A stretch of 64,000 nt of DNA from Streptomyces cellulosae (GCF_000721105.1 NZ_JOEV01000005.1:124001-188000), one strand, 5' to 3'; positions 1 through 8,878 are shown, counted from the stretch's first letter. The notes: generated by a model not told the origin, from the sequence alone. Numbers and translations: made by a program.

Positions 1-1108
1 CACCTCGACGCTCGCCAGGGTGCCGGGCCTCGACCCCGCCGCGATCGACGACGTGGTGTGGGGCAACGCCAACGGCGCCGGCGAGGAGAACCGCAACGTC
101 GGCCGCATGGCGGCGCTGCTCGCCGGGCTCCCGGTGAGCGTGCCCGGCACCACGGTCAACCGGCTGTGCGGATCGAGTCTCGACGCGGCGATGACGGCCA
201 GTCGCACGATCGAGTCCGGCGATGCCGAGGTGGTGCTGACCGGCGGTGTGGAGTCGATGACGCGCGCGCCGTGGGTGCTGCCCAAGTCGGCGAAGCCGTT
301 CCCGGCCGGCGACGTCACCGCCGTCTCCACCACACTCGGCTGGCGGCTGGTCAACCCGCGCATGCCGAAGGAGTGGACGGTCAGCCTCGGCGAGGCCAAC
401 GAGCAGCTCCGGGAGCGCTTCGGGATCTCCCGCGAGCGGCAGGACGGGTTCGCCGCTCGCTCCCACCAACTCGCCGATCAGGCATGGGAGTCGGGCTTCT
501 ATGACGACCTCGTGGTGCCGGTCGAGGGCGTCGGCCTGACCCGCGACGAGAGCATCCGGGCCGGATCCACGCCGGATGTCCTGGCCACACTGAAGCCGGT
601 CTTCCGCACACCGGAGCAGGGCGGCACCATCACCGCCGGCAACGCCAGCCCGCTCAACGACGGTGCCTCCGCGGTGCTGCTGGGCAGCGAGAGGGCCGCG
701 ACCACCATCGGAGCCGACCCGATCGCCCGCATCGCCGGGCGCGGCGTGATGGCACTGGAGCCGCAGGCCTTCGGCTACGCCCCGGTCGAGGCCGCGAACC
801 GTGCGCTGGCCCGGGCCGGGATCCGCTGGGACCAGGTGGGCGCGGTCGAGCTCAACGAGGCGTTCGCCGTGCAGTCGCTCGCCTGCCTCGACGCGTGGAA
901 GGTGGACCCCGCCGTCGTCAACCAGAAGGGCGGCGCCATCGCGATCGGGCACCCGCTGGGCGCCTCGGGCGGCCGCGTCCTCGCCACGCTGGCCAAGGTG
1001 CTGCGCGAGACGAAGCAGCGCTACGGCGTCGCCGCGATCTGCATCGGGGTCGGTCAGGGCCTGGCCGTCGTACTCGAGAACTGCAACGTGACGGAGTCGG
1101 CCCGATGA
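1..1108 (+). CDS. pcaF: beta-ketoadipyl-CoA thiolase, 5' end outside window
   Basis: This thiolase is expected to cleave beta-ketoadipyl-CoA to succinyl-CoA and acetyl-CoA, the last step of the beta-ketoadipate pathway for protocatechuate and catechol. The frame is open from the window edge, so about 30 N-terminal residues are missing; a GTG at 20 is internal and not the true start. The nucleophilic Cys is in RLCGSS, followed by NEAF, the His in GHPLGASG and the second Cys in ICIGVGQG, so all thiolase catalytic residues visible here are intact. It overlaps the next gene by ATGA (1105-1108). The following genes encode the CoA-transferase that makes its substrate, which is why PcaF is preferred over a generic acetyl-CoA acetyltransferase. 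Confidence 0.85.
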   Translation, partial: TSTLARVPGLDPAAIDDVVWGNANGAGEENRNVGRMAALLAGLPVSVPGTTVNRLCGSSLDAAMTASRTIESGDAEVVLTGGVESMTRAPWVLPKSAKPFPAGDVTAVSTTLGWRLVNPRMPKEWTVSLGEANEQLRERFGISRERQDGFAARSHQLADQAWESGFYDDLVVPVEGVGLTRDESIRAGSTPDVLATLKPVFRTPEQGGTITAGNASPLNDGASAVLLGSERAATTIGADPIARIAGRGVMALEPQAFGYAPVEAANRALARAGIRWDQVGAVELNEAFAVQSLACLDAWKVDPAVVNQKGGAIAIGHPLGASGGRVLATLAKVLRETKQRYGVAAICIGVGQGLAVVLENCNVTESAR

Positions 1109-1800
1109 GCCGGGCGGAGATCGTCGAGAGCGCGGACGCCGCGGTCGCCGGCATCGAGGACGGCTCCACCGTCCTCGTCGGTGGCTTCGGCCTGGCCGGG
1201 ATGCCGTTCGACCTGATCGAAGCGCTGATCCGGCAGGGGGCGAAGGACCTCACGATCGTGTCCAACAACGCCGGCAACGGCGACGTGGGGCTGGCCGCGC
1301 TGCTGGCCGCAGGCCGGGTGCGCAAGGTGCTCTGCTCCTTCCCGCGCCAGGCCGACTCCTGGGTCTTCGACGGCCTCTACCGCGAGGGGAAGATCGAGCT
1401 CGAAGTGGTGCCGCAGGGCAACCTCGCCGAACGGATGCGCGCGGCCGGTGCGGGCATCGGGGCGTTCTACTGCCCGACCGCGGTCGGCACGCCGCTGGCC
1501 GAGGGCAAGGAGGTGCGTGAGATCGACGGCCGGACATACCTGCTGGAGTATCCCATCAAGGGCGACTACGCGCTGATCGGCGCGCACGTCGCGGATGCGA
1601 TGGGCAACCTCGTCTACCGCAAGACCGCCCGCAACTTCGGACCGGTCATGGCCACGGCCGCGACGACGACCATCGTCCAGGTCGACGAGGTCGTCGAGCC
1701 CGGGAAACTCGACCCCGAGGCGATCGTCACCCCGTCCATCTACGTCGACCGGGTCGTTCCGGTGAAGACCCGTCACTACACAGTGCAAGGGGCACGATGA
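1105..1800 (+). CDS. pcaI: 3-oxoadipate CoA-transferase subunit A
   Basis: The alpha subunit (231 aa) of a class I CoA-transferase that moves CoA from succinyl-CoA to 3-oxoadipate in the cytoplasm. The N-terminal stretch with GSTVLVGGFGLAGMP is the glycine-rich CoA-binding loop typical of this subunit, and LTIVSNNAGNGDVGL follows as in the family. The start at 1105 overlaps the pcaF stop by four bases and the stop overlaps the pcaJ start by ATGA (1797-1800), so the three genes are very probably co-translated. The related acetoacetate enzyme (ScoA) has the same fold; the thiolase context favours PcaI. Confidence 0.88.
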   Translation: MSRAEIVESADAAVAGIEDGSTVLVGGFGLAGMPFDLIEALIRQGAKDLTIVSNNAGNGDVGLAALLAAGRVRKVLCSFPRQADSWVFDGLYREGKIELEVVPQGNLAERMRAAGAGIGAFYCPTAVGTPLAEGKEVREIDGRTYLLEYPIKGDYALIGAHVADAMGNLVYRKTARNFGPVMATAATTTIVQVDEVVEPGKLDPEAIVTPSIYVDRVVPVKTRHYTVQGAR

Positions 1801-2492
1801 CCACCACGTCAAGCGGCCAGGCCCACGCCGGGGCGCCGAGGAGCGCCGACCACCGGCTCTCGATGGACGAACTGGCCGCCGTCATCGCACGGGACATCCC
1901 GGCCGGCGCCTTCGTCAACCTCGGTATCGGGCAGCCCACCAAGATCGCCGACCACCTGCCGGCCGACTCCGGGGTGGTGCTGCACACCGAGAACGGCATG
2001 CTCAACATGGGTCCGAAGGCCGAGGGCGACGCCGTCGACCCCGACCTGACCAACGCCGGCAAGGTCCCGGTGACCGAGCTGCCGGGGGCCGCGTACTTCC
2101 ACCACGCCGACTCCTTCGCGATGATGCGCGGCGGCCACCTCGATGTCTGCGTCCTCGGGGCGTACCAGGTCGCCGTCAACGGCGACCTGGCCAACTGGCA
2201 CACCGGCAAGCCCGACGCCATCCCTGCCGTCGGCGGCGCCATGGACCTCGCCATCGGCGCGAAGGACGTCTACGTGATGATGACGCTCTTCACCCGCTCC
2301 GGCGAGCCGAAGCTCGTGCCGCGGTGCACCTACCCGCTCACCGGCGTCGGCTGCGTCAGCCGCGTCTACACGGACTGCGGCGTCTTCGACGTCGGCCCCG
2401 ACGGCGTACGGATCCGGCAGACCTTCGGTATCGGCGCCCACGAGCTCGCGGAACGACTCGGTATCAGCGGCGACAGTCCGGGCCGCATGTGA
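1797..2492 (+). CDS. pcaJ: 3-oxoadipate CoA-transferase subunit B
   Basis: The beta subunit (231 aa) that carries the catalytic glutamate of the CoA-transferase, visible in HTENGMLNMGP, where the Glu forms the glutamyl-CoA thioester in this family. NLGIGQPTKIADHLP lies ahead of it as expected. The last third, with LTRSG-like and YPLTGVGCVSRVYTD segments, matches the family C-terminus, so the protein looks complete. It is the third gene of the pcaF-pcaI-pcaJ run, joined to pcaI by an ATGA overlap. No regulator of this operon lies in the window. The 250 bases after it hold no gene that I can support. Confidence 0.88.
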   Translation: MTTTSSGQAHAGAPRSADHRLSMDELAAVIARDIPAGAFVNLGIGQPTKIADHLPADSGVVLHTENGMLNMGPKAEGDAVDPDLTNAGKVPVTELPGAAYFHHADSFAMMRGGHLDVCVLGAYQVAVNGDLANWHTGKPDAIPAVGGAMDLAIGAKDVYVMMTLFTRSGEPKLVPRCTYPLTGVGCVSRVYTDCGVFDVGPDGVRIRQTFGIGAHELAERLGISGDSPGRM

Positions 2493-2745
2493 AGGGTGGG
2501 CGACCAGTCGCCGGCACTCCCCACCCCGCAGCAGCCAAGGGGCCTCGGCTCCCTGCGCGTCTTCGACCCCAGCGGCCGGACCAGCCCGTCGTCGCCGTCG
2601 CCATTGCCTGGTCATGGCGCGGTTCGGGCGTGACCGGATGCTCACCGCCCTGATGTCGCCGCCGCCGGATCCGGGGCCGGTCCCGGCACCGCCCAACCCT
2701 CACCCCGCCCGGGCACCACGACCGACGCCGGTGAGATCGGGTCGG

Positions 2746-3819
2746 TCACCGCAGCGGGGGCGGACCGTCCGCCGTCGTCAGGAACGACAGATGCGCGAGG
2801 TCGCCCGGCGGAGGTGAGGTCACCGACCAGAGCGGTGCGGGAGAGCCGTCGGCGACCGCGGCCGGCGCGTCGGTCAGGTTCATGCGCTCGCGCAGCCGGC
2901 CGTAGAAGTCCATCGGCCCGAGCCGGGCGGCCCGCAGCCGGCGCGGGGCGGCGTAGACGCCGATCCAGTCCCCCGGACCGAGAACGCCCCGCAGTTGGCC
3001 GTCGATGCTGACGGCGGCCGGGCCCGAGCGTTCGAGGACACGCAACCCGACGGGCTCGTCGGGGGCCGTGACCACCGATCGGTCGAACGCCATGTGCGGG
3101 GCGACCGGCGTGAAGACGAGGGCTTCCGCGCGGGGCGAGACGACGGGGCCGCCGGCGGCGAAACTGTAGGCGGTCGAGCCGGTCGGGGTCGCCACCAGCA
3201 ACGCGTCGGCCGAGTACGACGCCAGGAGCCGGCCGGAGATGTAGACCCCGACCGACACCTGCCGGTCCCTGGCCAGCTTCTCCAGGACGATGTCGTTGAG
3301 CGCGGTGACGTTCAGGGCGATGCCCCACTCGGCGTCGACCTCGCAGTCGGGGCGCACCTGAGGAGGCGGCAGGAGCGGTCCGCGGCCGTACTTCACCCAT
3401 GCCTCCATGTCCGCCGGTACTTCCAGGCGGCGGGAGGCCCGCAGGGTGAGCAGCATGCGGCTGTCGATCGCGAGCCGCTCCTCGCGTACCGCGTCCAGTG
3501 CCGCACGCACCCCGGCGGCCGACACCTCCGTCAGGAAACCCACCCGCCCCAGGTCGACGCCCAGCACCAGCGCGTCGTTCTGCGCGGCCAGGCGAGCACC
3601 GCGCAGAAAGGTGCCGTCGCCGCCCAGGGTGACGATCAGGTCGGGGTCGCCGGCGGCCTCGACCTCCTCATGGGCACTGTGCCGCTCACCCTCGTTCCAC
3701 ACGTCGATGTCCGTGCACGGCACGGCGTACTCCTCGCACCATGCGCGCACCACCCGGGCCGCCTCCACGGCCTCCGAGCGGCCACCATGTACGACCAGGC
3801 CGACCCGACCCACCGCCAC
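2746..3819 (-). CDS. nadK: NAD kinase (ATP-NAD kinase family)
   Basis: NAD kinase phosphorylates NAD to NADP using ATP or polyphosphate. The GGDGT motif is present (VTLGGDGTFLRGAR, near residue 90), as are NDIVLEK, the glycine-rich TPTGSTAYSFAAGGP near residue 220, and a C-terminal SIDGQ motif. At 357 aa it is longer than the roughly 300 aa of most family members. The extra length comes partly from an insertion of about 25 residues before NDIVLEK (around 135-165, with a GPLLPPP stretch) and partly from a C-terminal tail of about 30 residues. Streptomyces genomes often carry more than one NAD kinase, and this may be the accessory copy. It stands alone, with a tandem repeat and the gudD terminator upstream. 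Confidence 0.85.
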   Translation of the reverse strand: MAVGRVGLVVHGGRSEAVEAARVVRAWCEEYAVPCTDIDVWNEGERHSAHEEVEAAGDPDLIVTLGGDGTFLRGARLAAQNDALVLGVDLGRVGFLTEVSAAGVRAALDAVREERLAIDSRMLLTLRASRRLEVPADMEAWVKYGRGPLLPPPQVRPDCEVDAEWGIALNVTALNDIVLEKLARDRQVSVGVYISGRLLASYSADALLVATPTGSTAYSFAAGGPVVSPRAEALVFTPVAPHMAFDRSVVTAPDEPVGLRVLERSGPAAVSIDGQLRGVLGPGDWIGVYAAPRRLRAARLGPMDFYGRLRERMNLTDAPAAVADGSPAPLWSVTSPPPGDLAHLSFLTTADGPPPLR

Positions 3820-3866
3820 CTGTTCCTCCAGGAGATCCCACCGGCGACGACCGCACCCTGCCCGGC

Positions 3867-3906
3867 ACAGCTCCGGTTCAGTCCATACAGCTCCGGTTCA
3901 GTTCAT
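3867..3906. repeat. 20-bp tandem repeat, two copies
   Basis: Two adjacent 20-bp units (3867-3886 and 3887-3906) beginning ACAGCTCCGGTTCAGT differ at one base. They lie 48-87 bases upstream of the NAD kinase start, where a promoter or regulator site would be expected. Read on the minus strand each unit contains ACTGAACCGG. This resembles one half of the TGAACT motif found at 30-57 kb but lacks the second half. Confidence 0.8.
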
Positions 3907-3924
3907 CACCCTGCTGCCCTTGTG

Positions 3925-3947
3925 CCCCGCAGGACATTCCTGCGGGG
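3925..3947 (-). terminator. Probable terminator after gudD
   Basis: A perfect 9-bp stem CCCCGCAGG / CCTGCGGGG with a 5-base loop lies about 33 bases past the gudD stop, on the side where minus-strand transcripts of the glucarate operon would end and before the NAD kinase promoter region. There is no clear U-tract, which is common in high-GC actinomycetes. Confidence 0.6.
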
Positions 3948-3979
3948 GTCCGTCGAACGAACGACCAGCCGGCTCTCGC

Positions 3980-5314
3980 CTACCGGACCAGGCAGGGGCG
4001 CTTGCCGTCGAACTCCCAGCCGGGGATCAGGTACTGCATGGTGACGGCATCGTCGCGAGCCCCCAACGCCTTCTCCTGGTAGAGGTCGTGGGCCGCCAGG
4101 AGCCGGTCCATGTCGAGGTTCACCCCCAGCCCCGGGGCGTCGGGGACGGCGATCTCGCCGTCGACGATGCGGGGAGGGGCGGTGGTGAGCCGTTCCAGCC
4201 CTTCCTGCCAGATCCAGTGGGTGTCCAGGGCGTTGTACTCGCCGGGGGCCGCGGCGCCGCAGTGGGTCACCATCGCCAGCGAGATGTCGAAGTGGTTGTT
4301 GGAGTGGCAGCCCCAGGTCAGGCCCATCGCGTTGCACAGCTGCGCCACGCGGACCGAGCCCTGCATGGTCCAGAAGTGCGGGTCGGCCAGCGGGATGGAG
4401 ACCGACTGGAGGGCCAGGGCATGAGTCATCTGCCGCCAGTCCGTGGCGATCATGTTGGTCGCGGTGGGAAGGCCGGTGGCGCGACGGAACTCGGCCAGGA
4501 TCTCCCGTCCGGAGTAACCGCCTTCCGCTCCGCAGGGGTCCTCGGCGTAGGCGAGCGTGCCGACCAGGGGCCGGCACAGCTCGACCGCCTCACGCAGCGA
4601 CCACGCGCCGTTCGGGTCGAGGGTGATCCGGGCCTCGGGGAAGCGGTCCTTGAGGGCGCGTACGGCCGCGACCTCCTCGGCCCCCTCGAGGACACCTCCC
4701 TTGAGCTTGAAGTCCCGGAAGCCGTAGAGGTCGTACGCCGCCTCGGCCTGCCGGACGATCGCCTCCGGCGACAGGGCCTTTTCGTGCCGGATCCGGTACC
4801 ACTCCACCCGGGAGCCGGGTTCGCGGACGTACTCCAGGTCGGTCCGGTCCGGGTCGCCGACGTAGAAGAGGTAGCCCAGTACCCGTACCGCGTCCCGCTG
4901 CTGACCGTCGCCCAGGAGCGCGGCGACGGGCACGTCGAGGTGCTGCCCGAGCAGGTCTAGCAGCGCGGACTCGACGGCGGTGACGGTGTGGACGGTGGTC
5001 CGCAGGTCGAAGGTCTGCGCGCCCCGTCCCCCGGCGTCCCGGTCGGCGAACCGGTCGCCGATCTCACGCAGGACGCGCTTGTAGTCGCCCACCTTCGCCC
5101 CGACGACGAGGGGTTCGGCATCGCGCAGTGTCTGGGTGATCTTCTCGCCGCCGGGCACCTCCCCCAGTCCGGTACGGCCCTCGGAGTCGGTGAGGACGAC
5201 GATGTTGCGGGTGAAGTAGGGCCCGTGCGCGCCGGAGAGATTCAGCTCCATGCTGTCCCGGCCGGCGACCGGGTAGACGGAGAACGCCGTGACGGTCGGC
5301 TGTCCGATGCTCAT
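3980..5314 (-). CDS. gudD: Glucarate dehydratase
   Basis: An enolase-superfamily enzyme (444 aa) that dehydrates D-glucarate or L-idarate to 5-dehydro-4-deoxyglucarate. The KxK base motif is visible in FRDFKLKGG, the metal ligands in ITLDPNGAW and AYAEDPCG, the Asn in [11 protein letters not shown], and the catalytic His in [10 protein letters not shown]. Length and motif order match the family. The start is supported by GAAGGGCA just upstream. It lies 69 bases downstream of a GntP-type permease on the same strand, so permease and dehydratase are probably one operon for uptake and first-step catabolism. The enzyme for the next step survives only as a remnant further upstream. Confidence 0.88.
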   Translation of the reverse strand: MSIGQPTVTAFSVYPVAGRDSMELNLSGAHGPYFTRNIVVLTDSEGRTGLGEVPGGEKITQTLRDAEPLVVGAKVGDYKRVLREIGDRFADRDAGGRGAQTFDLRTTVHTVTAVESALLDLLGQHLDVPVAALLGDGQQRDAVRVLGYLFYVGDPDRTDLEYVREPGSRVEWYRIRHEKALSPEAIVRQAEAAYDLYGFRDFKLKGGVLEGAEEVAAVRALKDRFPEARITLDPNGAWSLREAVELCRPLVGTLAYAEDPCGAEGGYSGREILAEFRRATGLPTATNMIATDWRQMTHALALQSVSIPLADPHFWTMQGSVRVAQLCNAMGLTWGCHSNNHFDISLAMVTHCGAAAPGEYNALDTHWIWQEGLERLTTAPPRIVDGEIAVPDAPGLGVNLDMDRLLAAHDLYQEKALGARDDAVTMQYLIPGWEFDGKRPCLVR

Positions 5315-5383
5315 GGGCTGCCCTTCTGCGGTGGTGAGGTGATGGGGGGCGGGGGTTTTTTGCGGTTCGGGAGTCTTCCCGGT

Positions 5384-6721
5384 TCAGAGACTGAGGACGT
5401 CGAGGGCCCACTCGGACACCAGCACGCCGCCCAGGCCGAGGACGGCGAGGACTGTCGTGTAGCTGGTACGGACCTTGATCGCTTCGATGACGGAGAGGTT
5501 GAAGTACTCCTTGAACAGCCAGAATCCCGGGTCGTTGACATGGGAGCAGGCGATGGAACCGCAGGCGACGGCGAGCACCATCATCTCGGGATGCACGCCA
5601 CTGCCCGCCAGGAGCGGCAGGACCACGCCGGAGGCCGTGACGACGGCGACCGTCGCCGAACCGAGCGCTATGCGCAGGATGACGGCGACGAGCCAGGCGA
5701 GGATGATCGGCGAGATGGACCAGCCGTCCGTGACGTCCTTGATGTAGTCGGAGATCCCGCCCTCGACGAGGACGTTCTTGAAGGCCCCGCCGGCGCCGAT
5801 CACCAGGAGGATCATCGCCATCGCCTGGGCCGCCGAGGTGCAGGAGGCGCCGACCTCCTCCAGGCTCCGGCCGATCCGCGGCCCGAAGGCCCAGATCGCC
5901 AGGCACAGGGTCAGCAGCAGCGCGATCGGTGCCGAACCGACGAAGGCGACGACGTTCAGGAACGGGCTCTCGGTGGAGGTGGCCATGTCGGTCACGGCGG
6001 CGGCGACGATGAGCGCCACCGGGAAGAGGGCCACGAACAGCGACCAGCTCAGCGAGGGCATCTCCTCGTCGGTGAACTCACGCTCGCTGACCAGTCCCTT
6101 GGGGATGGAGGGGTTCATCGCCTGGACGAACGGAAGGCGGGGCCAGGTCAGTGCGATGAGCGCACCGGCGGGAACGGCGATGAACAGGCCGTAGAACAGC
6201 GTCAGTCCGACGGAGGCGTGGAAGGTCGCGGCGACGGCGGTGGGGCCGGGGTGCGGCGGCAGGAAACTGTGCATGGTGGACAGGGCGATGGACATCGGCA
6301 GACCGACCCACAGCAGCTTCGTCCCGGTGACTCTGACCAGGGTGAACGCGATCGGCACGATGATGATGAAGGCGACCTCGTAGAACATGGTCACGCCGAT
6401 CAGCATGGCCGTGACCACCATGGCGACCTGGACCCAGCGGGGCCCGAACGCGTCGAGGAGCTTGCCGGCTATCCGCTGTGCGGCACCGGAGTCCCCCATG
6501 ACGCGGCCGACCATGGCGCCGAGTCCGATGGTGAGCATGGTGTCGCCGATCTGGCCGCCGATGCCTTCGGACAGGACGTCCGGGATGGTAGCCACCGGAA
6601 TTCCCCGGACCAGTGCGACGCCGACCGCCACCAGCAGAAGGGCCGCGAAGCCGTTGAGCCTCAGCCTCGTCATGAGGAGAAGCAGGATCAGAACACTTAC
6701 TCCTACTACGAGGAGAGGCAT
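5384..6721 (-). CDS. GntP-family gluconate/glucarate:H+ symporter
   Basis: A 445-aa integral membrane protein with about 12 hydrophobic segments and GntP-family sequences such as FYEVAFIIIVPIAF, SFLPPHPGPTA, GGAFKNVLVEGGI and SHVNDPGFWLFKEYF. GntP proteins import sugar acids with protons. Beside gudD, glucarate is the most likely substrate, but that is inferred from context. The start is well placed behind AAAGGGGAA. It is the first intact gene of the minus-strand glucarate operon; before decay the broken dehydratase gene at about 7.0-7.2 kb would have preceded it. Confidence 0.85.
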   Translation of the reverse strand: MPLLVVGVSVLILLLLMTRLRLNGFAALLLVAVGVALVRGIPVATIPDVLSEGIGGQIGDTMLTIGLGAMVGRVMGDSGAAQRIAGKLLDAFGPRWVQVAMVVTAMLIGVTMFYEVAFIIIVPIAFTLVRVTGTKLLWVGLPMSIALSTMHSFLPPHPGPTAVAATFHASVGLTLFYGLFIAVPAGALIALTWPRLPFVQAMNPSIPKGLVSEREFTDEEMPSLSWSLFVALFPVALIVAAAVTDMATSTESPFLNVVAFVGSAPIALLLTLCLAIWAFGPRIGRSLEEVGASCTSAAQAMAMILLVIGAGGAFKNVLVEGGISDYIKDVTDGWSISPIILAWLVAVILRIALGSATVAVVTASGVVLPLLAGSGVHPEMMVLAVACGSIACSHVNDPGFWLFKEYFNLSVIEAIKVRTSYTTVLAVLGLGGVLVSEWALDVLSL

Positions 6722-6984
6722 GGCAGTTCCCCTTTGAACTGTTCAGTGAGCGGTGGGCGGCGCTGTCGGCTCCGCCCACGGCTCGATCGGTGTGCTGCGT
6801 GGTCGGCCGCATGCCCCAAAGGAGCGGTGGGGCGCTGATGGATGTGGCGGCGCGGGAGGACGTACGACCAACTCCGGGCCACTGCGGACCCGGACCGCTT
6901 CCGACCCGGGCCGCTGCTCATCCGGCGGACACCGCGCGCCCGCGGATTCGCCGGGTGGGCGCGAGGTGCGCCCGGGTTCGTCAC
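6722..6984. other. Gene-free stretch downstream of the remnant
   Basis: Between the permease start and the recognisable dehydratase remnant I see no convincing gene on either strand. Several frames are open only because the sequence is GC-rich. It may contain further decayed dehydratase sequence that I cannot align by eye. Confidence 0.5.
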
Positions 6985-7220
6985 ACGGGTCGTCGTCCGG
7001 CGCCGAGCCGTGTCCGATGCCCGCGACGGCCGGCAGCCGCCCGTCGGCGACCTCGACCCTGGCCCGACCCACCGCCCGGGGCGTCGAGGTCGAGGCCGCC
7101 GTGGTTCCGGAAGCCGGCGAGCGGGAAGGACGGCACTCCGCTCACCATTCCGTCACGGAGTGGCCCGGCGACCTCAGTGGCCTCCGCGACCTCCGCGCTG
7201 ATCCCTGTCACGAATATCAT
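6985..7220 (-). pseudogene. Remnant of 5-dehydro-4-deoxyglucarate dehydratase
   Basis: From an ATG at 7220 the minus strand reads LRDGMVSGVPSFPLAGF then GGLDLDA, which resembles the N-terminus of the DapA-family enzyme that converts 5-dehydro-4-deoxyglucarate to 2,5-dioxopentanoate. After a deletion of roughly 40 codons and a frame change it continues as VEVADGRLPAVAGIGHGSA, matching the later part of the same N-terminal half (the segment before the family's AxxAGADG region). The remaining two thirds of the roughly 310-aa protein are not recognisable. Its position, first in the minus-strand run with the permease and gudD and divergent from the IclR gene, is where this enzyme belongs in a glucarate operon. 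The identification rests on remembered family sequence and has not been aligned. Confidence 0.6.
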
Positions 7221-7326
7221 CCCTGTATGCAGACACCGTCTACGTATGCAGATGGAGGCTAGATGGGTGAACGGGACGGGTCAATGGGTAGGCGGAAACG
7301 GATTCCCGCGGATCTACGATGGGCTC
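7221..7326. promoter_or_regulatory. IclR/glucarate intergenic region with direct repeats
   Basis: Two exact copies of GTATGCAGA (7225-7233 and 7244-7252) are spaced 19 bases apart, close to two helical turns. They lie between the iclR start and the former start of the dehydratase remnant. This is a plausible IclR-protein operator controlling both directions. Confidence 0.5.
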
Positions 7327-8115
7327 ATGTCGGAGGGGAGAGGGGTCCGCGGTGTGAAGTCGGCGGCGCGGACCGTCGCGCTGCTGGAACTGCTCGCCGC
7401 ACGGGGCGAGGAACCCTCGCGTCTGGACCAGCTCGCGGAGGACCTCGGCGTCCCGCGCAGCAGCATGTACCAACTGCTCCAGACGCTCGTCGACTGCGGC
7501 TGGGTCCGTACCGACGCCACCGGCTCCCTCTACGGCATCGGGATCCGCGCCCTCCTCACCGGTACCAGTTATCTCGACGGCGACCGACGCATCCGTGCGG
7601 TCCGCCCCTACCTCGACGAGGCCTCGGGCGCGCTCGGCGAGACGATCCACCTGGCGCGTCTCGACGGCCCCGACGTCGTCTACCTCGCCACCCGCGAGTC
7701 CCACGAGTACCTGCGCACGATCAGCAGGGTCGGACGCCGGGTACCGGCCCACGCCGGCGCGCTCGGAAAGGCGCTCCTCGCCGAGCGCGCCGACGACGAA
7801 CTCCCGCTTGCCGAAGGGCCGTTGACCGCACTCACGGAGAACACGCACACCGACCGTGCCGCACTGCTCGCCGACCTGGCCCAGGTGCGCGAGCGCGGCC
7901 ACTCCATCGACCGCGAGGAGACGGTGACCGGTATCGCCGGCTTCGGTTTCGCCCTGCGCTACGACGCACCGGCCACCGACGCCATCAGCTGCTCCGTCCC
8001 GGTGGCCCGCCTGACACCGGACCACGAGGCCCACATCGTCGCGGTGATGCGGGAGGTTCGGGCCAAGGTCGAAACCCACCTGCCGCCCGTCTCAGGCGTA
8101 CCCGACTGGCGCTGA
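7327..8115 (+). CDS. IclR-family transcriptional regulator
   Basis: A 262-aa regulator with an N-terminal winged helix (VKSAARTVALLELLA, then LAEDLGVPRSSMYQLLQTL as recognition region) and a C-terminal effector domain with LGETIHLARLDGPDVVYLA and AHAGALGKALLAE, as in IclR proteins that sense small organic acids. An upstream in-frame ATG at 7249 would add 26 residues; the start at 7327 is chosen because the family domain begins just after it. It is divergent from the glucarate genes and probably controls them in response to glucarate or its dehydration product. Confidence 0.85.
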   Translation: MSEGRGVRGVKSAARTVALLELLAARGEEPSRLDQLAEDLGVPRSSMYQLLQTLVDCGWVRTDATGSLYGIGIRALLTGTSYLDGDRRIRAVRPYLDEASGALGETIHLARLDGPDVVYLATRESHEYLRTISRVGRRVPAHAGALGKALLAERADDELPLAEGPLTALTENTHTDRAALLADLAQVRERGHSIDREETVTGIAGFGFALRYDAPATDAISCSVPVARLTPDHEAHIVAVMREVRAKVETHLPPVSGVPDWR

Positions 8116-8211
8116 GGCCTCTCTCTTCGAGCACGCGGGCGACACCGCTGTCACGCGGGTCGCTGATCCGGGTGCGTCCTGCCGTGCCGGACCGGGTGGA
8201 CTGAGCCGGCG

Positions 8212-8700
8212 TCACCAGGTCAGGGTCAGCGAACCTCCGACCGGCAGCGTGTGCCAGCGGTCGGCGTAGTCGTCGAAGCGGGACACGATCCGGTCGACCA
8301 CCGGGGGGATCTCCCCGGTGGTCACATATGCCGGCAGCTCTCTCGCGTGGCCGTGCCGCACCTCCCACACGGGTACGGCGATGCCTGCCAACTCCTCGGA
8401 CCTGGCCATGTCGGCCTGCGCACGGGGGGACGACTTCGCTCCCTTCGACCTGCGGCGCCGGGCGGCCTTGGCGCGCTCCGCCGGGTCGGCGGGCCAGAAC
8501 AGACCGTTGTCTCCGGCGGCCAGCCGACCGTAGACCCCGAGTTCGATGCCCGCCTCCGCCTCGACGAGGAAGTGCACCAGGTCGTGCGGGAGATACGGAT
8601 GCCCACCGGGCCCGTTGCGCGGGGCGAGCGCGGCACCTGTCTCGCGGTGCACGGCGATGTCGTAGCTCGTACCGGGACCTTTGGTGAACACAACGCGCAT
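8212..8700 (-). CDS. Conserved hypothetical protein
   Basis: I do not recognise a family. The protein (162 aa) starts MRVVFTKGPGTSYDIAVHR, has a central region rich in Lys, Arg and Ser (about 85-105), and ends in a hydrophobic SLTLTW. There is no signal peptide or membrane segment, so it is probably cytoplasmic. The start at 8700 is preferred over the in-frame upstream codon at 8763 because the upstream part is low in complexity and overlaps the intergenic region. It stands alone, convergent with the IclR gene, and the terminator of the polysaccharide locus lies upstream of it. Confidence 0.65.
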   Translation of the reverse strand: MRVVFTKGPGTSYDIAVHRETGAALAPRNGPGGHPYLPHDLVHFLVEAEAGIELGVYGRLAAGDNGLFWPADPAERAKAARRRRSKGAKSSPRAQADMARSEELAGIAVPVWEVRHGHARELPAYVTTGEIPPVVDRIVSRFDDYADRWHTLPVGGSLTLTW

Positions 8701-8822
8701 GTCAGGAACGCTAGATGACGGTCGCGGGCGCACGCACCTGCTTTTCGGCGCACGCGGCGGCACACCGCACGGCGGCGAGGCCCGGCACCTGGGCAGACGG
8801 TCGGCGGTGCGCGACAGGGACG

Positions 8823-8870
8823 CGACCGGGCCGGGCAGCGGGGTTCGTGTCCCGCCGCCCGGCCCGGTCG
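8823..8870 (-). terminator. Strong hairpin after the beta-helix gene
   Basis: A 14-bp perfect stem CGACCGGGCCGGGC (8823-8836) pairs with 8857-8870, and an inner GCGGG/CCCGC extends it. It lies just past the stop of the beta-helix gene and is a good candidate terminator for the minus-strand operon. Confidence 0.75.
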
Positions 8871-8878
8871 TCCCGTTG

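Noticed and set aside
2614..2817. Small plus-strand gene after pcaJ
   Set aside because: The peptide is Pro/Arg-rich without any fold pattern and half of it is antisense to the NAD kinase end. I see no support.
3867..3906. Further members of the TGAACT regulon upstream of NAD kinase
   Set aside because: Each unit has ACTGAACCGG but nothing like the TTCA second half, and the gene has no link to the pathway.
6743..7072. A separate small minus-strand gene
   Set aside because: Only its first 25 codons are meaningful and they fit as the frameshifted continuation of the glucarate-pathway dehydratase remnant. The rest is Pro/Arg-rich and not protein-like.
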